A DNA stretch of 8,154 nt from Herpetosiphonaceae bacterium. Its GTDB lineage: Bacteria > Chloroflexota > Chloroflexia > Chloroflexales > Kallotenuaceae. Below the pieces are notes generated by a model. It saw only the letters and a list, made by a program, of their open reading frames with translations. It was not told where the DNA came from and searched no databases. Where the stretch lies: the NCBI GenBank assembly GCA_030147335.1, contig JASKZZ010000384.1, positions 1-8,154 of the forward strand, in the 5' to 3' direction. Both the position numbers and the translations under genes were made by a program. Shown piece by piece: positions 1 through 5,963 of this stretch (the stretch's first letter is position 1; each line of letters starts with the position of its first letter).

Positions 1-1
1 C

Positions 2-862
2 ATTTGCTGGGGATTGCTGCCCTTATACTGGAAAGCGTTGCAGCGCGTTCCAGCCCTTGAAATTTTAGCGCATCGGATGGTATGGTCGTTATTGGTAGTG
101 CTGCTGTTGCTGGCTCTTCAACAACACTGGCGATGGCTATCCGGCATTTGGCGCGACTGGCGCGTGCTGCTGAGATTCATTTCGAGCGCACTGCTGTTGA
201 GCGTTAATTGGTACCTCTATATCTGGGCCGTGAACAAGAACTTTGTCGTCGAAGCCAGCTTGGGATACTTCATCAACCCACTGGTTAATGTGCTGCTTGG
301 CTTCTTATTTTTGCAGGAACGGCTGCGAATGTGGCAGGCTGTAGCAATCTTGCTTGCCTTGGGTGGCGTCCTGTTCTTGTCTGTAACCTATGGAGCGCTG
401 CCATGGATTGCATTAACACTAGCTGGATCGTTTGGCTTGTATGGGCTGCTGCGAAAAACAGCTCGGCTCAATTCGCTGGAAGGGCTGACACTGGAAACGA
501 TCTTGTTGTTTTTGCCCGCGTTTAGCTACTTGGTGTACCGAGAAATCGGCAACCTTGGCGCGTTCGGCCACACCAACCTGAGCACCCTACTCCTCGTCTG
601 CTCCGGCGTTGCAACCGCCGTACCGCTCCTGCTTTTCGCTTCGGGGGCGAGAATGGTATCGCTGACGACGCTTGGCATTTTGCAATACATTGCGCCAACG
701 CTTCAATTTTTGATAGGTGTGTTGGTGTATCACGAGACGCTGACTCGTGAACGGCTCATCGGGTTTTCGTTGATCTGGCTTGCGCTGGCGGTCTACACAA
801 TGGAGGGCATTGTAACAAGCAGACGAGCACCACGCGTTGCAATGTCCGCTGGAAAGTCTTGA
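2..862 (+). CDS. rarD: RarD-type EamA/DMT-superfamily permease (5' end outside window)
   Basis: A polytopic inner-membrane protein of the drug/metabolite transporter superfamily, RarD subgroup. The frame is open from base 2 and begins ICWGLLPLYWKALQ, which matches the middle of the first helix of RarD proteins. The start codon and roughly the first 12-15 residues therefore lie left of the window, and the in-frame TTG at 14 is not the start. Family signatures seen are WGLLPLYWK, a following ALEILAHRMVWSL segment, SLGYFINPLVNVLLGFLFLQERL in the middle and TTLGILQYIAPTLQFLIGVLVYHE near the end. About nine or ten hydrophobic helices can be traced, and the C-terminus is short and basic. The length fits the usual 290-300 residues. 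E. coli RarD was named for a chloramphenicol-sensitivity phenotype, but the transported substrate of the family is not established, so none is assigned. The next gene converges on it. Confidence 0.9.
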   Translation: MCWGLLPLYWKALQRVPALEILAHRMVWSLLVVLLLLALQQHWRWLSGIWRDWRVLLRFISSALLLSVNWYLYIWAVNKNFVVEASLGYFINPLVNVLLGFLFLQERLRMWQAVAILLALGGVLFLSVTYGALPWIALTLAGSFGLYGLLRKTARLNSLEGLTLETILLFLPAFSYLVYREIGNLGAFGHTNLSTLLLVCSGVATAVPLLLFASGARMVSLTTLGILQYIAPTLQFLIGVLVYHETLTRERLIGFSLIWLALAVYTMEGIVTSRRAPRVAMSAGKS

Positions 863-928
863 AAGCTTGCAAGCTGAGCGTGGCAGACTATGGATGCCGC
901 CGACAGGAAGATCAACAACTAGCTACAC

Positions 929-1189
929 CTAATTGGTTGGGTCCTCATTAGGCTTTACGGTTTTTTGGAGATGAGCTAGAGTCAGTACCCGTCCCATTTG
1001 GGCAGCCTCCAAACGCGCTAAAATCGCTCGCCGAACGCTCGGCACACGCAAAATATCCCATTCGTCGAGTGTTGCTTGCAGCTCTTGGATGGCCGTCTGC
1101 TGCGTCTGGTTTGTAGGTTGTCCAAGCAGGCGCAGCAATTGTCCAACCCATTCCTCCGCGACTCCATCGGCCAACTCTTGCTCGGTCAT
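929..1189 (-). CDS. Small uncharacterised soluble protein (86 aa)
   Basis: I do not recognise this protein. The open frame extends up to 1276, but I place the start at the ATG at 1189-1187, because AAGGAG lies six bases upstream of it and the preceding residues are Cys/Arg-rich and unlike protein. The product begins MTEQELADGVAEEWVGQLL, has no hydrophobic segment or signal peptide, and looks mostly helical. An acidic N-terminal helix is followed by a Gln/Thr-rich middle (residues about 23-40) and a basic-amphipathic stretch RRAILARLEAAQMGRVL. The C-terminus is polar (KPNEDPTN). It converges on rarD and faces a long gene-poor region on its upstream side, so it is probably monocistronic. Function is unknown. 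The strong ribosome binding site and ordinary composition support a real gene, but without homologues it could still be a chance frame. Confidence 0.6.
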   Translation of the reverse strand: MTEQELADGVAEEWVGQLLRLLGQPTNQTQQTAIQELQATLDEWDILRVPSVRRAILARLEAAQMGRVLTLAHLQKTVKPNEDPTN

Positions 1190-1195
1190 GATTCG

Positions 1196-1201
1196 CTCCT
1201 T
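1196..1201 (-). promoter_or_regulatory. Shine-Dalgarno site deciding the start of the 86-aa gene
   Basis: On the minus strand this reads AAGGAG, six bases before the ATG at 1189-1187. No comparable site precedes the longer possible start at 1276. It is the main reason for trimming the frame by 29 residues. Confidence 0.65.
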
Positions 1202-1765
1202 TTCCATCATCGTCAACATACCGCTGGTATTGTACGTCTTGATTCCCGATCTGCAACAACGGTGTGCACTTCTCACAAGCTCAAAGCACGATTGCCTGTG
1301 TTGAGCATGCTGAGTTAATCTCAGTCGGGCTTCGGCGTGGGAGCAACGATCCAGTCAAAACAACATGCTACACTTGAGCTTAAGGTGATGAGAACACTGT
1401 GAGGTTGACACCGACAACATTCTCATCTGAATGTACTATGGCTTGGTATCGTCATTCCCATCGTGCCGCGCTTGATTGCGTCATTCATGAATGGCGATGT
1501 TATCAGCAGGAGTTCAAGATACCCGGTGCTCCATTTTTCCTGGGCACAGTGTTGACACTGATCGGCCTGCGCTATATGTACATTTACTCAACTACACGTG
1601 GTGACGCCGTACATTGCTTGTAGGAGCATTAGACAGGCCGTCCTCATGCTATGCCAAGGTTGTGTTCCAACGTTGAAGATAACGCATGGTATGATGCGCT
1701 GTCGCAAGACCACCAGCTCAATGTAGCCAAGGTAGTTGAAGCGAAACGGCTGGCAGGGACCTGAA
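1202..1765. other. Gene-poor intergenic region upstream of purK
   Basis: About 560-590 bases without a convincing gene on either strand. The longest plus-strand frame here (GTG at 1399 to a stop at 1623, 74 codons) has AGGTGAT eight bases upstream. Its product is rich in Cys, Trp, His and Tyr and resembles no family I know. Minus-strand frames running into this stretch overlap purK or the 86-aa gene and look like shadows. I see no tRNA cloverleaf, no rRNA, no direct repeats and no clear riboswitch. Features present are a 12-base palindrome CATTCATGAATG at 1482-1493 and two TTGACA hexamers (1405-1410 and 1552-1557). It may hold the purK promoter and leader, or the decayed remnant of a gene. 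Confidence 0.5.
1552..1578 (+). promoter_or_regulatory. Weak candidate promoter upstream of purK
   Basis: A consensus TTGACA at 1552-1557 is followed after 15 bases by TATATG at 1573-1578. The -35 box is perfect, but the spacer is short and the -10 matches only four of six positions. If real, it would give a leader of about 200 bases before purK. No better candidate is visible closer to the gene. Confidence 0.2.
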
Positions 1766-1792
1766 TTGTTGAAAACTGAGGCAAGCAAGCAT

Positions 1793-2938
1793 ATGGGCCA
1801 TGACACATTACCTCGACTCGGCATTCTTGGCGGCGGACAACTTGCGCGCATGACGATTCAAGCTGCGATACCGCTTGGGGTCGATGTTGTTGTGCTGGCT
1901 GAAGCTGCAAACAGCCCAGCCGGAAGGCTAGCACAGCAGGAAATTGTCGGTGACTGGAACGACACACATGCCCTGCGCCAATTCGCTGATGCCGTGGATG
2001 TCGTCACGCTTGAAAACGAGTTTGTGGATGCGGCGGCGCTGGCGCAACTCACAGCCTGGGGGAAGGTTGTTCGGCCAGGTGCTGGTACACTGAGCGTTAT
2101 TAATGACAAGCTCGTGCAAAAGCAAACACTTGCAGCACAGACTCTGCCGGTGCCCGCGTTTGCGGCGGTAGAACATCCCGAAGATCTTCGGCAGTTTGGT
2201 GCGAAGTGGGGTTGGCCGCTGATCCTTAAAGCCCGTCGCAATGGCTATGACGGCTATGGTAACGCGACACTTCGTTCTGAGGAGGATATCGACGCGGCGG
2301 TGCAGCGGCTAGGCTGGCCGCAGCGGACACTTTTGGTTGAACAAATGGTGCCGTTTGTGCGCGAATTAGCGGTGTTGGTAGCGCGCGACACCGACGGCAA
2401 TATGGTTGTGTATCCGGTGGCAGAGACAGTGCAGCAGCACCATATTTGTCATCTCGTTCGCGTGCCTGCGTCGATTGACCTATCCATTGCCAACAAGGCA
2501 ATAGCACTGGCCCGATCCGCCGTTGAAGCAGTGGATGGCGTTGGCATGACGGCGGTTGAAATGTTTGCGATGGCAAACGGTGACGTATTGATCAACGAGT
2601 TAGCACCGCGTCCGCATAACTCCGGGCATTTTTCGATCAACGCCTGTGTTACATCGCAGTTCGAGAATCATGTACGAGCCGTACTTGACCTACCGCTTGG
2701 CAGTCCCGCACTACGAGCAGGCAGCGCGGTCATGGTCAACCTGCTAGGCGCACGTAACGGCTCGACGCAACCACGCGGGCTGGAGCATGCGCTGACGATG
2801 ACCGACGTACATGTACATCTGTATGGCAAGCAAGAAACCCGTGTCGGGCGCAAGCTAGGCCATGTGACGGCGTTAGCATCGCAAGTTGGGGAAGCCGAAG
2901 ATGCCGCGCGTCGTGCAGCAGCCATGATTGAGCTGTAA
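1793..2938 (+). CDS. purK: 5-(carboxyamino)imidazole ribonucleotide synthase (PurK)
   Basis: A cytosolic ATP-grasp enzyme of de novo purine synthesis. It carboxylates aminoimidazole ribonucleotide with bicarbonate and ATP to N5-CAIR, which PurE then isomerises. With the ATG at 1793 the product is 381 residues, normal for the family. The N-terminal pre-ATP-grasp domain opens with LGILGGGQLARM (residues 9-20) and carries TLENE (72-76). DK at 105-106, LILKARRNGYDGYGN (143-157) and LLVEQ form the ATP-grasp nucleotide-binding core. INELAPRPHNSGH (267-279) is the PurK signature, and RVGRKLGHVT (350-359) lies in the C-terminal domain. The glycine loop reads GYDGYGN where many family members have GYDGKG. 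The start is uncertain: a TTG at 1766 has AGGGA six bases upstream and would add nine residues, and the frame stays open to a TTG at 1736. I chose the ATG because it leaves the usual short lead before the GGG loop. No purE lies beside it in this window. Confidence 0.95.
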   Translation: MGHDTLPRLGILGGGQLARMTIQAAIPLGVDVVVLAEAANSPAGRLAQQEIVGDWNDTHALRQFADAVDVVTLENEFVDAAALAQLTAWGKVVRPGAGTLSVINDKLVQKQTLAAQTLPVPAFAAVEHPEDLRQFGAKWGWPLILKARRNGYDGYGNATLRSEEDIDAAVQRLGWPQRTLLVEQMVPFVRELAVLVARDTDGNMVVYPVAETVQQHHICHLVRVPASIDLSIANKAIALARSAVEAVDGVGMTAVEMFAMANGDVLINELAPRPHNSGHFSINACVTSQFENHVRAVLDLPLGSPALRAGSAVMVNLLGARNGSTQPRGLEHALTMTDVHVHLYGKQETRVGRKLGHVTALASQVGEAEDAARRAAAMIEL

Positions 2939-2962
2939 CACATAACAGCATTATCGAAGACC

Positions 2963-3002
2963 AACAGCAAAGCGCTTTAGCCGCCCGGCTGTTACGTTTT
3001 TT
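2963..3002 (+). terminator. Possible purK terminator hairpin
   Basis: AACAGC at 2963-2968 pairs with GCTGTT at 2988-2993. Inside are two smaller self-complementary elements, AAAGCGCTTT and AGCCGCCCGGCT. A run of six T follows at 2997-3002. A second TAACAGC copy at 2943-2949 could pair with the same right arm (2988-2994). The T-run lies inside the convergent mgtC coding end. The fold is less clean than the two hairpins further along the window. Confidence 0.35.
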
Positions 3003-3453
3003 GCTCGTCCTTCGGCTCGGATTCTCTGTCCGGGCCTGGAACACGATCCGCAACACCTAGAATAATGGCAGTCGCAATGGCTACAATCACACCTAGCCAC
3101 CAGAACCATGTTCCAATTGCTAAGCCAATCGCGCCGGTGATCCAGATCGCCGCCGCGGTTTTGATGCCATGCACATCGGTGCCGCCCTTGAAAATCACCG
3201 CGCCGCCGAGAAAACCGATGCCTGAAAAAAAGCCTTGCAGCAAGCGTCCGATTGATGTGGGATCGGTGGCCATGAGATGCTTCGCAAGCAGCATATACGT
3301 TGCGCTGCCAAGGGCAACCAGCATCATGCCGCTCACGCCGATCGCTTTATGATGCATCCGCCGCTCATACCCGATCAAGCCGCCCATCGCCGCCGCCAGC
3401 AGTAACCGTGAAATAATCAGGACAGAACTAATCGTCTCGGTTTCGTCAACCAT
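2992..3453 (-). CDS. MgtC/SapB-family membrane protein, short form
   Basis: A polytopic membrane protein of the MgtC/SapB family, which in pathogens is linked to growth in low magnesium and to control of ATP synthase. Its role in a free-living bacterium is not established. The ATG at 3453 has GGAG seven bases upstream, giving 154 residues; the longer frame to 3552 adds a Cys/Arg-rich lead with no such site. Four to five helices are visible. Family features are GLIGYERR (25-32), K36, DPTS (64-67), the strongly matching QGFFSGIGFLGGAVIFKGG (73-91) and IKTAAAIWITGAIGLAIG (97-114). The usual AGLRT motif reads IGVSG here (38-42), so the Arg-Thr pair is missing. The C-terminus is a short charged tail, with no ACT-like domain of the kind seen in longer MgtC proteins. 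It lies 139 bases downstream of the sanA-like gene on the same strand and could be co-transcribed with it. Confidence 0.88.
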   Translation of the reverse strand: MVDETETISSVLIISRLLLAAAMGGLIGYERRMHHKAIGVSGMMLVALGSATYMLLAKHLMATDPTSIGRLLQGFFSGIGFLGGAVIFKGGTDVHGIKTAAAIWITGAIGLAIGTWFWWLGVIVAIATAIILGVADRVPGPDRESEPKDEQKT

Positions 3454-3461
3454 ACAGTTTC

Positions 3462-3465
3462 TCCA
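3462..3465 (-). promoter_or_regulatory. Approximate Shine-Dalgarno region for the mgtC-like gene
   Basis: On the minus strand the bases before the ATG at 3453 read GGTGGAGAAACTGT. The GGAG, about seven bases from the start, supports this start over the upstream ATG at 3552, which adds an unlikely 33-residue lead. Confidence 0.5.
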
Positions 3466-3592
3466 CCTTGAAGCGAGATTGTTGGGGAGAACAAAGATTA
3501 TCGGCACAGATAAGCGGTAGAGCGAAGCGTGTCGATATCTTGCACACTCCATGGTTGTTGGCTATGCAAAGAGCGTGCCGAGTTTTTTGCAG

Positions 3593-4291
3593 CTAGCGGA
3601 TCACTTCAGGCGCGCCAAGAAATGTAGGAAGCGGCTGTGTAATATGCACCTGCCAGAGCGCTTTGAGCGTGGCTAGCGAGTCACGAATGGTATATGTGAT
3701 TACCAGAGATTCGCGGTACGCGCCCCAGTCACGCACGCCAAAACCGACAGCTTCGACTCCTAACTTGTCGCAGGTGTACACTGCTCGCGGCAGATGAAAC
3801 TGTTGGGTAACGAGAATAGCGCGCTGCACGCCAAAGATCGCTCGCGCGCGATAGCAGCTTTCGTAGGTGGAAAATCCAGCAAAATCAAGAGTTATATCTT
3901 GTGCTGGTACACCCAAGGTAACAGCATAGCCCTTCATCGCTGTCACCTCGTCATAATCGGCGCGGCTGTTGTCGCCGGTCATCAACAGCTTTTCAACCCG
4001 TCCTGCTTTGTACAGCTCAACCGCAGCTGTAACACGCTCAGCCAACATTCGTGTCAAGCGTCCATCTGGCCGTACGCCGGCCCCAAAAACAAGCGCGACA
4101 CGCTCCCGTGGCACCATTTGCACCTGCGTAAAGCGTTGAGTTTGAGTGGTCGCCCGCACATAACCAATCATCACGAGCGGCAGCGCCAGCAAGCAAAAGA
4201 AGATCAGGCTAAGCGTACGCCATTGTGGAGGTCGCAAGCCGCGGAAAAACCGTGTATATCGCGGAGTTACCCAACGTTGCAGCATTGTCAT
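3593..4291 (-). CDS. SanA/YdcF-type DUF218 membrane-anchored protein
   Basis: A 232-residue protein of the SanA subgroup of the DUF218/YdcF/ElyC family. E. coli SanA (239 aa) affects envelope permeability to vancomycin at high temperature; the biochemical activity of the family is not settled. The N-terminus is basic and followed by one transmembrane helix (about residues 27-45). This predicts a cytoplasmic tail with the domain on the outer face. The DUF218 domain runs from about residue 64 and shows VALVFGAGVRPDG (65-77), KLLMTGDN (101-108), a DYDE segment (112-115), STYESCYRAR (140-149) and ILVTQQFHLPRA (158-169), all close to SanA. RDWGAYR and an amphipathic C-terminal stretch follow. The ATG at 4291 has only a weak GAG upstream; an ATG two codons on is possible. 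It is divergent from the SGNH hydrolase gene across 202 bases and upstream of the mgtC-like gene. An envelope role is inferred from the family and the anchor. Confidence 0.9.
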   Translation of the reverse strand: MTMLQRWVTPRYTRFFRGLRPPQWRTLSLIFFCLLALPLVMIGYVRATTQTQRFTQVQMVPRERVALVFGAGVRPDGRLTRMLAERVTAAVELYKAGRVEKLLMTGDNSRADYDEVTAMKGYAVTLGVPAQDITLDFAGFSTYESCYRARAIFGVQRAILVTQQFHLPRAVYTCDKLGVEAVGFGVRDWGAYRESLVITYTIRDSLATLKALWQVHITQPLPTFLGAPEVIR

Positions 4292-4480
4292 CGTTTGTTT
4301 CTCATTGTTCTCAAGTATTACGAAAAGTTTGTCAAGGAGTTCTTATGTTGTACATGATCCACTAATCATTGTCCATCATTGCCTACTGATGTGTACGTAG
4401 GAACAACACAAGCTGTTTTGAGATTACGTATATGTCATACACGGTAACAAGCGCAGGCCGGACCAGTGACCGTTTCAGGC

Positions 4481-4486
4481 TATAAT
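4481..4486 (+). promoter_or_regulatory. Consensus -10 box directly upstream of the SGNH hydrolase start
   Basis: A perfect TATAAT ends seven bases before the ATG at 4494. Transcription starting six to eight bases past it would begin at or next to the start codon, giving a leaderless message. No good -35 hexamer lies 16-18 bases upstream (the region reads GGCCGGAC), and no Shine-Dalgarno site precedes the ATG. The placement is as expected of a leaderless promoter; a chance match cannot be excluded. Confidence 0.5.
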
Positions 4487-4493
4487 TTTTGAC

Positions 4494-5273
4494 ATGCGAC
4501 GAATAATGCTTATTTTTGCGCTGCTGGTTGTGTGTATTGGAAGTGGCGCATGGTACTGGACCCAAACGAAACAGCAGGCAACACAGCCCCTGCTCTACGA
4601 ACCACTTGGACAGGGCGATATCTATGTGGCGCTAGGCGACTCGCTGGCTGCCGGATTTATCGTCAATCAACCAGCCGACGCCTATGTTGCACAAATTGCG
4701 TCCGCGCTGCGGAAAACAACGCCGATACAGATGCGTAATTTCGCGGTACCGGGCGAAACAAGCGAATCATTTTTGCGAAGGCAAGTCCCCAGCGCAGTCA
4801 AATATATTCAAGAGCAACGAGCCGCCGGTAAACGCGTAAGTCCGATTACGCTTGATATTGGCGGGAATGACGCGCGCGCGGCAGAACGCGGAAGTATCGA
4901 GCAGCGCCAACAAACGATTGCAGCAATTGAAGCCAATATCGGAACAGCGCTTGACCAACTGCTCGCTGCGACCAAAGACAGGACGGGCAGTCGTACCGCC
5001 GACATTGCAATCATGACGTACTACAATCCGTTTCCGGGCGATCCGAACGACCAAACTTCACCGGCATATTGGAGTGGCAAGCTCAACGAAGCAATCACGC
5101 GAGCTGCAACAACACGCGGTGTAGCGGTAGCTGACGTTGCCGGCGCGTTTGAGGGCGGAAAAGTGTATCGCTATACATATATTGCCAGCGGCGACATCCA
5201 TGCCAACTCCGACGGACACACCTTAATCGCTGAGCGTTTCCTCGCGGCACTCCGCTACGGCAACACCAACTAG
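4494..5273 (+). CDS. Membrane-anchored SGNH/GDSL hydrolase
   Basis: A 259-residue esterase/lipase-fold enzyme expected to cleave an ester or acyl group; the substrate cannot be told from sequence. An N-terminal hydrophobic segment (about residues 4-22, MLIFALLVVCIGSGAWYW) after two arginines is an uncleaved anchor or signal peptide, so the domain should lie outside the membrane. All four SGNH blocks are present. Block I is YVALGDSLAAG with nucleophile Ser50. Block II is NFAVPGETS with oxyanion Gly87. Block III is LDIGGND (120-126) with Asn125. Block V is GDIHANSDGH with Asp234 and His236 as the likely catalytic pair. About 210 residues of domain is normal for single-domain SGNH enzymes. Lipid, glycan or exported-metabolite deacylation are all possible. 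It is divergent from the sanA-like gene and ends before a perfect hairpin. The start lacks a ribosome binding site and sits just behind a -10 box; the ATG at codon 5 is an alternative but also lacks one. Confidence 0.92.
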   Translation: MRRIMLIFALLVVCIGSGAWYWTQTKQQATQPLLYEPLGQGDIYVALGDSLAAGFIVNQPADAYVAQIASALRKTTPIQMRNFAVPGETSESFLRRQVPSAVKYIQEQRAAGKRVSPITLDIGGNDARAAERGSIEQRQQTIAAIEANIGTALDQLLAATKDRTGSRTADIAIMTYYNPFPGDPNDQTSPAYWSGKLNEAITRAATTRGVAVADVAGAFEGGKVYRYTYIASGDIHANSDGHTLIAERFLAALRYGNTN

Positions 5274-5297
5274 CCAATGTGTCGGTAGAAATGGCGC

Positions 5298-5331
5298 AGA
5301 CAAGCCCGCGTTCCACTACGCGGGCTTGTCT
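5298..5331. terminator. Perfect 13-bp hairpin between convergent genes
   Basis: AGACAAGCCCGCG (5298-5310) pairs without mismatch to CGCGGGCTTGTCT (5319-5331) around the eight-base loop TTCCACTA. It lies 25 bases after the SGNH hydrolase stop and 37 bases beyond the stop of the convergent membrane gene, so it could serve both. The stem is GC-rich and strong, but neither flank carries a real T-run (TCGTTAGCTTT on the plus strand, GCGCCATTTCT on the minus). Confidence 0.7.
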
Positions 5332-5367
5332 CGTTAGCTTTGATAGCTTATGACAACCATCAACTTT

Positions 5368-5775
5368 TTAGAAGGGTCTGTATCCGTAGGTTCCCACGAG
5401 AAACGTCACAAGCACAAGCACAAACACGCCGAGTAATAACGAACCATAGCGGCGCGCATCCTGGTCGGCAGCGCGTCGGCCACGCGCCGCCACCGCCGAC
5501 AACACACCCACGGAAACAAATCCCAGTAGGTAGTGCAGCCAGAAACTCGTGATCTCTCCGGCTCGACCCATCGCGAATCCGATTGCGACAAGCGCGAGGC
5601 CAAAAACAAATTGCAGCGATGCGCTAATTAAGCTGCCACGCAACGCCCATGAAGCCCCCGAGCTGGTTGTGCGCGCAGTAGCAAGCAAGATAACCGCCGC
5701 AACAAGTGTTAAAAGCAGTGTCAAGCCGCCAAACGAATTATGCAAAATACGTGTCACGTTATACAATTGACCCAT
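5368..5775 (-). CDS. Unknown four-helix membrane protein (135 aa)
   Basis: I do not recognise a named family. The protein has four hydrophobic helices at about residues 15-34, 48-68, 80-97 and 110-128, with short charged links, and ends GTYGYRPF. The two halves look alike. Helix 1 starts ILHNSFGG and helix 3 starts WLHYLLGF, so each has a histidine (His12, His81) followed four residues on by glycine. Helices 2 and 4 start RGSLISASL and RYGSLLLGV. This suggests an old duplication, and the paired histidines recall heme-binding four-helix bundles, but binding is only a guess. The ATG at 5775 is preceded by GAGGA with seven bases of spacing, a good start. A possible promoter (TTGCTT, 16 bases, TATGAT) lies just upstream on the minus strand. 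It is divergent from the CorC/CNNM-type gene and shares a hairpin with the SGNH hydrolase. Confidence 0.8.
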   Translation of the reverse strand: MGQLYNVTRILHNSFGGLTLLLTLVAAVILLATARTTSSGASWALRGSLISASLQFVFGLALVAIGFAMGRAGEITSFWLHYLLGFVSVGVLSAVAARGRRAADQDARRYGSLLLGVFVLVLVTFLVGTYGYRPF

Positions 5776-5792
5776 GCTACCATCCTCGATGT

Positions 5793-5820
5793 ATCATAAC
5801 TTGCCTATAAAATGAAGCAA
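5793..5820 (-). promoter_or_regulatory. Candidate promoter of the four-helix membrane gene
   Basis: Read on the minus strand, TTGCTT (5820-5815) and TATGAT (5798-5793) are separated by 16 bases. The start point would fall at about 5786, giving a very short leader that only just includes, or clips, the GAGGA ribosome binding site at 5787-5783. The -10 matches five of six consensus bases and the -35 four of six. Confidence 0.3.
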
Positions 5821-5823
5821 GGA

Positions 5824-5848
5824 AAAGGCGCACATAACGTGCGTCTTT
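5824..5848. repeat. 10-bp inverted repeat next to the divergent promoter region
   Basis: AAAGGCGCAC (5824-5833) and GTGCGTCTTT (5839-5848) form a ten-pair stem with one G-U pair around the loop ATAAC. It starts four bases beyond the candidate -35 box of the membrane gene and 116 bases before the CorC/CNNM-type start. It could be an operator or, read on the minus strand where TTTTCC follows the stem, a terminator-like hairpin, although no gene lies upstream on that strand within this gap. Confidence 0.45.
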
Positions 5849-5963
5849 GTTATCATTGTAGCATACAGCACAGGCAGTCATCCAAGAAGGCCACCAAACA
5901 TCTAACCAAGAAACTGGTGTACGCCCAACCGAGAGCGCAGTTGATAGGGATACAACGACTGAT

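Noticed and set aside
864..875. 12-base palindrome AGCTTGCAAGCT just after the rarD stop
   Set aside because: It has no loop or T-run, and a perfect 12-mer palindrome is too short to call a terminator by itself.
1190..1276. N-terminal extension of the 86-aa gene to a start at 1276
   Set aside because: The added 29 residues look non-protein (MRSAHRCCRSGIK), and the ideal ribosome binding site lies at the internal ATG.
1405..1410. TTGACA hexamer in the gene-poor region
   Set aside because: No -10-like hexamer occurs at 16-18 bases downstream.
1399..1623. 74-codon plus-strand frame with GTG start and AGGTGAT upstream
   Set aside because: The product is rich in Cys, Trp, His and Tyr with no domain or clear membrane topology, which is typical of a chance frame. 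Kept only as a note in the gene-poor region.
4330..4335. TTGACA on the minus strand upstream of the SanA-like gene
   Set aside because: At 17 bases the -10 position reads GAGAAC; the only TAATAC is nine bases away, so it does not form a plausible promoter.
3794..4357. 187-codon plus-strand frame opposite the SanA-like gene
   Set aside because: It lies antisense to a clear DUF218 protein, and its translation has no family features.
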